Shown in pieces: positions 1 to 5,191 of a DNA stretch of 5,191 nt (positions are counted from its first letter, which is position 1; each line of letters opens with the position of its first letter). Origin of the DNA: an uncultured Bacilli bacterium (GTDB taxonomy: Bacteria; Bacillota_I; Bacilli_A; RF39; UBA660); contig CANRMZ010000092.1 of the NCBI GenBank assembly GCA_947631885.1, positions 1 through 5,191 on the forward strand, in the 5' to 3' direction. The translations under genes were made by a program, and so were the position numbers. Below the pieces are notes generated by a model. It did not search any database and was not told the origin of the DNA. It worked only from the letters and a program-made list of their open reading frames with translations.

Positions 1-1683
1 TGGAGCTTTCTTTTCCATATTCTTAAAAGCATTGTCCACAAGTGGTGCAAAACCATCATAAAATTCTCTTAATACTTTAAGATAATCTGCTTTATTTTCA
101 GCTATTTTATCTAGGTCATCTTCCATTTGAGCTGTATACTTAACATTAACAATAGATGAAAAGAATTCTTGAAGCTTATCAGTAGTTTCAAAGCCTACTT
201 CAGTAGGCACAAATTTTTTATCTTCAATATTTACGTAGCCACGATCTTTAATTGTTGCAATAATCGTTGCATAAGTTGATGGTCTACCAATGCCTAGACT
301 TTCAAGTTCTTTAATAAGGGAACTTTCAGTATATCTAGCAGGTGGTTTTGTAAAGTGTTGTAGTTTATCAATCTTCTTTGTTGTAAGTGTTTTAACACCT
401 TGTAAGTTAGGAAGTATGGTATCATTTTGATCTTCATACTCACCATATACTTTTAAATAACCATCAAAAGTAAGAACAGAGCCGGTTGCTTTAAAAATAT
501 AATCCTTATTATTAAGTTTCAAAGTCGTAGCAAGCACTTTAGCATCGGCCATTAAAGAAGCTACGGCTCTGGCATAAATTAATTTATATAATTTTAATTC
601 TTCGGCACTTAAGTATTTTGCTACATCTTCTGGTTTTCTATTTATAGATGTCGGCCTAATACCTTCATGGCCGTCTTGCTCGTTTTCAACTTTTTTACCT
701 TTTTTAACATAACCTACATATTCTTTACCATAGTTTTCATTAATAAAGGCAAACGCTGATTTAACAAATTCATCTGAAATACGCGTTGAATCAGTACGCA
801 TATAAGTAATTAAACCAGCATGGTCACCGCCCATATTAATACCTTCATAAAGTTTTTGGGCAATGCTCATTGTTCTTGATGCCGAAAAGCCTAGTTTGGA
901 TGAGGCTACTTGTTGTAAGGTAGAGGTTCTAAAAACTTCTTTAGAACTACGATTTTTTTCTTTTTCTTCAATATCCTCAACAATAAAATCATTACTTAAT
1001 TTGCCTAAAATAACATCAGCTTCAGCTTCATTATTAATCTCAACTTCTTTGCCATGATAAGTATCAAGAGTTGCCATGAAGTCTTTAAAATCAGCTTCAA
1101 TAGTCCAATATTCTTTAGGTACAAAAGCAAGAATTTCTCTTTCTCTATCGACAATTAGTTTTAATGCAACACTTTGAACACGGCCCGCGGATTTACCAGA
1201 TGTTTTAGCTTGCATTAATTTACTTAGTCTAAAACCAATAATGCGGTCTAAAAATCTTCTTGTCTCACCACTATGAACTAAGTTCATATCAATTCTTCGC
1301 GGATTTTTCAAAGCATTTAATACGACATCTTTGGTAATTTCGTTAAATACAACACGATCATATTTACTATCTTTAATAGCAAGTTCATCATATAAATGCC
1401 ATGAAATAGTTTCTCCCTCACGGTCGGGGTCGGTAGCAAGGTATATGTGATCGGCCTCTGCAACTAATTTCTTTAGAGCTGAAACTTCCTTTTTCTTACC
1501 TTTAATTATTTCATAAGTAGGCGTAAAGTCATTTTCAATATCGATACCTAAACCATATTTACCACTTGTAGCTAAGTCTCTAATATGTCCTTTAGAGGAA
1601 ACAACTTCATAGTCTTTACTACCTAAATATTTTTCAATAGTACGGCATTTAGCTGGTGATTCTACAATAATAACATTTTTCAT
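1..1683 (-). CDS. topA: DNA topoisomerase I (type IA), 3' end cut off by window edge
   Basis: Type IA topoisomerase, which relaxes negative supercoils by passing one strand through a transient 5'-phosphotyrosine break. I translated the frame without any stop from the ATG at 1683 to base 1 (561 residues). The N-terminal TOPRIM domain opens with VIIVESPAK (Glu8) and carries the metal-binding DPDREGE at residues 85-91. SAGRVQS follows at 165-171. The catalytic tyrosine is Tyr294 in ITYMRTDST (codon 802-804). HEGIRPT lies at 339-345 and GIGRPSTYA at 464-472. Bacillus TopA is about 690 residues, so roughly 130 are missing, including any C-terminal zinc-ribbon repeats. The ATG overlaps the stop of the upstream LtaS-like gene by one base (TAATG), indicating coupled translation; a possible SD, AGAGG, lies 10 nt upstream. 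All core motifs are intact, so an active enzyme is expected. Identification is near certain. Confidence 0.97.
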   Translation of the reverse strand, partial: MKNVIIVESPAKCRTIEKYLGSKDYEVVSSKGHIRDLATSGKYGLGIDIENDFTPTYEIIKGKKKEVSALKKLVAEADHIYLATDPDREGETISWHLYDELAIKDSKYDRVVFNEITKDVVLNALKNPRRIDMNLVHSGETRRFLDRIIGFRLSKLMQAKTSGKSAGRVQSVALKLIVDREREILAFVPKEYWTIEADFKDFMATLDTYHGKEVEINNEAEADVILGKLSNDFIVEDIEEKEKNRSSKEVFRTSTLQQVASSKLGFSASRTMSIAQKLYEGINMGGDHAGLITYMRTDSTRISDEFVKSAFAFINENYGKEYVGYVKKGKKVENEQDGHEGIRPTSINRKPEDVAKYLSAEELKLYKLIYARAVASLMADAKVLATTLKLNNKDYIFKATGSVLTFDGYLKVYGEYEDQNDTILPNLQGVKTLTTKKIDKLQHFTKPPARYTESSLIKELESLGIGRPSTYATIIATIKDRGYVNIEDKKFVPTEVGFETTDKLQEFFSSIVNVKYTAQMEDDLDKIAENKADYLKVLREFYDGFAPLVDNAFKNMEKKAP

Positions 1684-3698
1684 TAGCTCTCAACCTCTTT
1701 TTCTTTATTATTTACCTCTTTTTCGAGGTAAGCAAAATAATTATACCTTATTGCAAGCAAAGAAGCATTATTTTTATTATAAATTTTTTGATTTATTGCT
1801 TTTATTTGTTCAGGAGTATACGTTTTATCAGTATAATAAGTTACTTCGCCTGTTGTTGATTCATAATATAAATCTTCATTACGCCAAGATAAATCAGGAA
1901 GTGTAACGATACCAGAGAACTCTTTACTAAAATAATCCTCGCCAACATACAATCTTGGATCAAAATCTAAGTCAAAAAGATTAGCAAGTGTTGGAGTTAG
2001 ATTTAGATAGCTAGTGTAGCCATCCATTTCTTCTGGTGTAATCTTGGAGTTATATATAACAAGTGGTGTTCTTTCTCTTTCATAGCCTTCTAAAGATCTA
2101 TCAAGCACTTCGCTTAATAAGTCATCTCCTAAACTATATGGATAATGATCGCCATATAGAACAATAACGGTATCATCTAAAATGCCCTTTTCTTTAAGGC
2201 CTTTCATTAAAAGGCCAATTGCATTATCAACGACTTTTAATTTAGATAGGTATCTTCTAATAGGCATTGAATAGTCAGTATCTTCTGTCATATCAAGATA
2301 CATATCACCATATTTTGATTCATATTGATAAGAGCTATGAGATGATACGGTAATTAAATAACTCATAAACTTTTTACCTTTAGGAACTTCATCATCAATC
2401 GTAGTTAAAAAATACTTAATCATATCTTCATCAGATGTCCATTCATAATCATACGGATTAATAGTAAGTCCCATATCTTCAGCGTTATGATATTTTTGTG
2501 ATCCCATATTGGGATGATAAATTTCTCTATTATAATATTTATTATTATAATTATGAAAACTATTAGTATAATATCCGGCATCATTAAATAAATTAAATAA
2601 TGAATTAAAATATGTATTATCAGAATATATATTAGCAGTACATATATTAGCATCAGCATATAAACCTGTAAGAGAAGAAAATTCATTATTAGATGTTGGA
2701 CAATTACTTCTTGGCGAAAAATGATTTGTAAAGTTCCAACCATTATTCATTAAATAATTAAAGTTAGGAAAATATTCCGGATTTTCAATAATATCATTTA
2801 CGGATTCCATCATTATTACGATAAGATTTTTATTTTTAAATATTCCTGTTTTATCATTAGTACTTGTTATCGTATTATTTATAAAATAATTATTAAGAGA
2901 GTTTAAGGTACTATTTTTTTCTTTAGCAATTAAATCAAGCCATAATTGATCATCATATTCTCTAGTTTCATTTACGGCTAAAGATAAATCACTTTCAGGA
3001 TTAAGAGTTATATTTTCACTTGGTAAAGCTTTATTTTTAAGATCAATTAGACTATATGGCATTATACCAAATTCTTTAACATATAAACTTGGTTGATCAC
3101 CATTTTTAAATAACTGAATAAGTGATACAGCTTGTTCTGCTTGCATATATCTATCATCTAAAAAATTATAATAAAGCATAGAAAAAGTAAGAATGCCAAT
3201 CATGGATGTAATTAACATAATCGCATTTTCATGAGTATATCTCCTCTTTATCATAAAAGCTTTAAGATTACGATTTAAGTAAATGTTAATAGCAATATTT
3301 AATAATAGATAAAAAATAAAAGGTGTAAATAAGAAATAATATGATGGTTTAAGAGACTTTATGAACTCTGGTATATAAGATGTTATAGCTCCGAATTGTG
3401 ATGATACAGAAGTAGACATATAAGTTCCCATGTAATTAAGATATCCTACTTGAATAAATATGTATAAAGAATAGACAAATATAATTATAAGATTTACTAT
3501 AGCCATTTTTTTAGGTTTTAAGAAGGATATAAGAAAGCTTATAATTATTGATAAGATACCACTGAATAAAAATACTCGTACTAAAGAAAAAGTAAATACA
3601 GTATACCCATTTAATAGTCTAAATATAATCTCTAATGCCATTAAAGAAGATAAATGAACTAAAAAACTTTGAACGGATTTATTCTTGAGTACTTTCAT
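1683..3698 (-). CDS. Lipoteichoic acid synthase-like membrane sulfatase (LTA synthase family)
   Basis: Polytopic membrane protein with an extracellular alkaline-phosphatase/sulfatase-fold domain. Family members move glycerol phosphate from phosphatidylglycerol onto a growing lipoteichoic acid chain or related glycolipid. Numbered from the ATG at 3698 (671 residues), five hydrophobic segments lie near 12-29, 36-60, 66-87, 120-141 and 159-180. A linker follows, then the catalytic domain from about 290 to 615. By alignment with Staphylococcus aureus LtaS: Glu298 in IMMES (metal), Thr335 in CPTSNNEF (nucleophile), Arg391 in YYNRE (substrate), His454 in VSSHSS, and Asp517-His518 in YGDHYP (metal). 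The Trp of the family's FWNR motif is Tyr here. LtaS itself is about 646 residues, so the length fits. I chose the ATG at 3698 over one 15 bases upstream because AAAGGAG sits 5 nt before it. The first 20 bases overlap rnhB. The family is clear; the exact polymer made is not, and a related phosphoglycerol transferase is possible. Confidence 0.9.
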   Translation of the reverse strand: MKVLKNKSVQSFLVHLSSLMALEIIFRLLNGYTVFTFSLVRVFLFSGILSIIISFLISFLKPKKMAIVNLIIIFVYSLYIFIQVGYLNYMGTYMSTSVSSQFGAITSYIPEFIKSLKPSYYFLFTPFIFYLLLNIAINIYLNRNLKAFMIKRRYTHENAIMLITSMIGILTFSMLYYNFLDDRYMQAEQAVSLIQLFKNGDQPSLYVKEFGIMPYSLIDLKNKALPSENITLNPESDLSLAVNETREYDDQLWLDLIAKEKNSTLNSLNNYFINNTITSTNDKTGIFKNKNLIVIMMESVNDIIENPEYFPNFNYLMNNGWNFTNHFSPRSNCPTSNNEFSSLTGLYADANICTANIYSDNTYFNSLFNLFNDAGYYTNSFHNYNNKYYNREIYHPNMGSQKYHNAEDMGLTINPYDYEWTSDEDMIKYFLTTIDDEVPKGKKFMSYLITVSSHSSYQYESKYGDMYLDMTEDTDYSMPIRRYLSKLKVVDNAIGLLMKGLKEKGILDDTVIVLYGDHYPYSLGDDLLSEVLDRSLEGYERERTPLVIYNSKITPEEMDGYTSYLNLTPTLANLFDLDFDPRLYVGEDYFSKEFSGIVTLPDLSWRNEDLYYESTTGEVTYYTDKTYTPEQIKAINQKIYNKNNASLLAIRYNYFAYLEKEVNNKEKEVES
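1694..1698 (-). promoter_or_regulatory. Possible ribosome binding site of topA
   Basis: The minus strand reads AGAGG 10 nt before the topA ATG at 1683, within the last codons of the LtaS-like gene. The match is modest and the spacing slightly long. With the TAATG stop-start overlap, topA may be translated partly by re-initiating ribosomes. Confidence 0.45.
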
Positions 3699-4311
3699 TG
3701 CGGCTCCTTTCAATTATTTTTTGGACAGGTTTATATGTTTTCCTATAAATATCTAATATACCATACATTTCAATTTTTTCAAGATGGCTCTTTGTAGGAT
3801 AACCCTTGTGTTTGGCAAATTCATATTTAGGATATAGTTTATCATACTCTTCCATGATATGATCTCTGGTAACCGTGGCAATGACCGATGCAGCAGCGAT
3901 TGTAAGGCTTTTAGCATCACCTTTAATAATTGCTAAATGGTTGGGCGTATGAATATCCATAGCATCCGTTAAAACAAAATCTGGCTTGACGGTAAGTTTA
4001 CTAATGGCATCACACATAGCTTTACGGCTTGCCTCAAGAATATTGATGCGATCTATTTCATTATTATCAATAATACTTACACCTACACTAATAGCATCAC
4101 GCATAATAATGGGATAAAATTCTTCCCTCTTCTTCTCACTTAATTTTTTAGAATCAGTAAGGCCCGGAAGATTATAACCTTTAGGTAAAATCACGGCCGC
4201 AGCAACTACCGGTCCACATAAAGGACCACGGCCAGCTTCATCAGTGCCCGCGATATATTCGTAACCTAAGTCGTGATATTTTGTTTCATATTCTAATAAA
4301 TCTACTTGCAT
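3679..4311 (-). CDS. rnhB: Ribonuclease HII
   Basis: Cytoplasmic endonuclease that cuts the RNA strand of RNA-DNA hybrids and nicks at single ribonucleotides misincorporated in DNA. The 210-residue protein has the standard RNase HII core: IAGTDEAGRGPLCGPVV at 20-36 with the first two metal ligands Asp24 and Glu25, TDSKKLS at 52-58, Asp116 in VLTDAMD, Asp132 in KGDAKS, then AAASVIATVTRD ending at 150 and KHKGYPT at 168-174 with the conserved Tyr171. By comparison with Thermotoga and Escherichia enzymes, Asp24, Glu25, Asp116 and Asp132 should form the DEDD site. ATVTRD is usually AKVTRD. It lacks the long N-terminal extension of B. subtilis RnhB but matches other family members in length. No Shine-Dalgarno precedes the ATG, which overlaps the rbgA stop by 10 nt, so translation probably depends on ribosomes finishing rbgA. 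It ends 20 nt inside the next gene. Confidence 0.96.
   Translation of the reverse strand: MQVDLLEYETKYHDLGYEYIAGTDEAGRGPLCGPVVAAAVILPKGYNLPGLTDSKKLSEKKREEFYPIIMRDAISVGVSIIDNNEIDRINILEASRKAMCDAISKLTVKPDFVLTDAMDIHTPNHLAIIKGDAKSLTIAAASVIATVTRDHIMEEYDKLYPKYEFAKHKGYPTKSHLEKIEMYGILDIYRKTYKPVQKIIERSRNESTQE
3704..3710 (-). promoter_or_regulatory. Ribosome binding site of the LtaS-like gene
   Basis: The minus strand reads AAAGGAG followed by the 5-nt spacer CCGCA and ATG at 3698. This is the strongest Shine-Dalgarno in the window and lies inside the last codons of rnhB. It fixes the start at 3698; an alternative ATG at 3713 would place this site inside the coding region and has no such site of its own. 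Confidence 0.85.
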
Positions 4312-5156
4312 ATATCTAGTGTTATATTATTTACCTTTCCGTTTGTAACATCATTTAATATTCTTTCCGAAGTTTTATAATAATCAACTTCATCACCTTT
4401 TATAAAGCCCCATTTCTTGGCAAGATTTTCCATAATTTCTAAATCAGTATTACCAGAAACGGCATATATATTTTCTAATACATTTATGAAATTAGTGTGA
4501 TAAATATTAAGTAAATGTAAAGCTATATCGGTCGTATTTAAAACTTCTCTTTTAATAGATCCTAAAGCCGCGATATTATAAGCTATTTCTTGATCTTCAA
4601 ATTTAGGCCATAAGATACCTGGGGTATCAAGTAAAGTAATACCTAAATTAGTCTTTAAGAAATTAAGTTGACGAGTGACTCCTGGTTTATTTTCAACATT
4701 TGCTACTTTTCTTCCAGCCATTTTATTTATAAGACTACTCTTGCCAACATTTGGTATACCAATTACTAAAGCTTTTATCTCTTTATTTTTTAGACCTTTA
4801 CTTGCTCTTTTTTCTTGAATATAACTAGTAAGTTTATGAGTTAAATCAACAACTTTTTTATAGTCTTTATCTTCTTTTAAATTAACGGCAATAGCATTAT
4901 ATCCTTTATCTTCATAATACTTTAACCACTTATTAGTCATATCCATATTACATAAGTCTTTTTTAGTCATAATAAGTATTCTTTGCTTATTTTTTGTAAT
5001 ATCTTCAATATCATTAATTTTAGTAGAATATGGTGCTCTTGCATCTACAAGTTCATAGACTATATCTATTAAATCAATATTTTCTATTATTTGCCTTTTA
5101 GCTTTAGCCATATGACCTGGATACCAATTAATATTTGTTTTATTTTCATTACTCAT
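4302..5156 (-). CDS. rbgA: Ribosome biogenesis GTPase RbgA/YlqF (circularly permuted GTPase)
   Basis: GTPase needed for late assembly of the 50S ribosomal subunit in Bacillus. Numbered from the ATG at 5156 (284 residues; B. subtilis RbgA has 282), the N-terminus carries NWYPGHMAKAKR, with His15 at the place of the catalytic His9 of B. subtilis RbgA. The circularly permuted G-motif order is visible: G4 as TKKD at 64-67, then G1 GIPNVGKSS at 133-141, G2 PGVTRQ with Thr161, and G3 DTPG at 177-180 followed by ILWPKFED. The helical C-terminal RNA-binding region runs from about 200 to the end. G4 is TKKD rather than the textbook NKxD. A GTG nine bases upstream (5165) is in frame, but AGGTGG at 5162-5167 is placed correctly for the ATG at 5156. 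The gene overlaps the upstream frame by 8 nt and rnhB by 10 nt. The rbgA-rnhB pairing is shared with B. subtilis. Confidence 0.96.
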   Translation of the reverse strand: MSNENKTNINWYPGHMAKAKRQIIENIDLIDIVYELVDARAPYSTKINDIEDITKNKQRILIMTKKDLCNMDMTNKWLKYYEDKGYNAIAVNLKEDKDYKKVVDLTHKLTSYIQEKRASKGLKNKEIKALVIGIPNVGKSSLINKMAGRKVANVENKPGVTRQLNFLKTNLGITLLDTPGILWPKFEDQEIAYNIAALGSIKREVLNTTDIALHLLNIYHTNFINVLENIYAVSGNTDLEIMENLAKKWGFIKGDEVDYYKTSERILNDVTNGKVNNITLDICK

Positions 5157-5191
5157 TTTTACCACCTACTTTTTCCTCAATTAATTTTTCA
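5149..5191 (-). CDS. C-terminal end of an unidentified upstream gene (partial)
   Basis: From the right edge, one minus-strand frame stays open for 13 codons, reading EKLIEEKVGGKNE, and stops at TAA (5149-5151). The charged, coding-like tail and the 8-nt overlap with rbgA match the overlap pattern of every other junction in the window. The other two frames meet stops almost at once (TGA at 5189-5191, TAA at 5181-5183), so if the upstream gene reaches rbgA, this is its frame. It could instead end in one of those stops. In B. subtilis the gene before rbgA is rplS, but this tail is too short to assign to it or to anything else. Confidence 0.4.
   Translation of the reverse strand, partial: EKLIEEKVGGKNE
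5162..5167 (-). promoter_or_regulatory. Ribosome binding site of rbgA
   Basis: The minus strand reads AGGTGG with a 5-nt spacer (TAAAA) before ATG at 5156. It supports that ATG over the in-frame GTG at 5165, which overlaps this site. Confidence 0.7.

Noticed and set aside
863..1057. Plus-strand open frame of 64 codons
   Set aside because: It lies opposite strongly conserved topA coding sequence, has a low-complexity Ser/Leu-rich translation with no recognisable motif, and shows no convincing independent gene signals.
2420..2743. Second minus-strand frame of 107 codons inside the LtaS-like gene
   Set aside because: Its translation is almost all Ile/Leu/Met from shifted AT-rich codons, while the overlapping frame encodes the conserved catalytic domain; it is a frame shadow.
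3699..3713. Upstream ATG at 3713 as the start of the LtaS-like gene
   Set aside because: It would place the strong AAAGGAG site inside the coding region and has no ribosome binding site of its own; the ATG at 3698 has ideal spacing.
5157..5165. GTG at 5165 as the start of rbgA
   Set aside because: It overlaps the AGGTGG ribosome binding site, which is spaced for the ATG at 5156; the shorter protein also fits the B. subtilis length better.
1..5191. A hidden novel system: CRISPR, insertion sequence, toxin-antitoxin pair, structured RNA, or internal promoter/terminator
   Set aside because: Reading both strands, I found no repeat arrays, terminal inverted repeats, GC-rich hairpin followed by a T-run, or uncoded interval; conserved coding sequence fills the window.

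Overview
The window is a compact, low-GC bacterial segment read entirely from the minus strand. It holds four recognisable genes and the probable tail of a fifth, with no intergenic space. In transcription order (right to left) they are: the end of an unidentified upstream gene, rbgA (ylqF; ribosome-assembly GTPase), rnhB (ribonuclease HII), a lipoteichoic-acid-synthase-like membrane sulfatase, and topA (DNA topoisomerase I), which runs off the left edge without its C-terminal end.

The organism is most likely a low-GC member of Bacillota/Mycoplasmatota: Bacilli, Erysipelotrichia, or an uncultured gut lineage of the RF39/Izemoplasma kind. The support is the AT-rich codon use, the strong AAAGGAG-type ribosome binding site, the RbgA family, and the rbgA-rnhB-...-topA order, which recalls the Bacillus subtilis rplS-ylqF-rnhB-...-dprA-topA-trmFO region. 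All ten tryptophans in the translated proteins are TGG, and no gene contains an in-frame TGA, so nothing points to the Mycoplasma code. The stops seen are TAA, TAA and TAG, plus TAA for the upstream fragment.

Layout: 1-1683 topA (partial, 561 codons); 1683-3698 LtaS-like protein; 3679-4311 rnhB; 4302-5156 rbgA; 5149-5191 end of an upstream reading frame. Every junction overlaps (1, 20, 10 and 8 nt), which implies one operon with translational coupling. No promoter or terminator is visible inside it, and no stretch over 300 bases lacks a gene.

The genes combine housekeeping nucleic-acid and ribosome functions (50S maturation, removal of RNA from DNA, relaxation of negative supercoils) with one cell-envelope enzyme. 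The envelope gene is the unexpected member, sitting directly before topA, where dprA/smf lies in B. subtilis. I found no CRISPR array, mobile element, RNA gene or repeat family. The window is mostly ordinary core genome, and I do not see a new multi-gene system in it.
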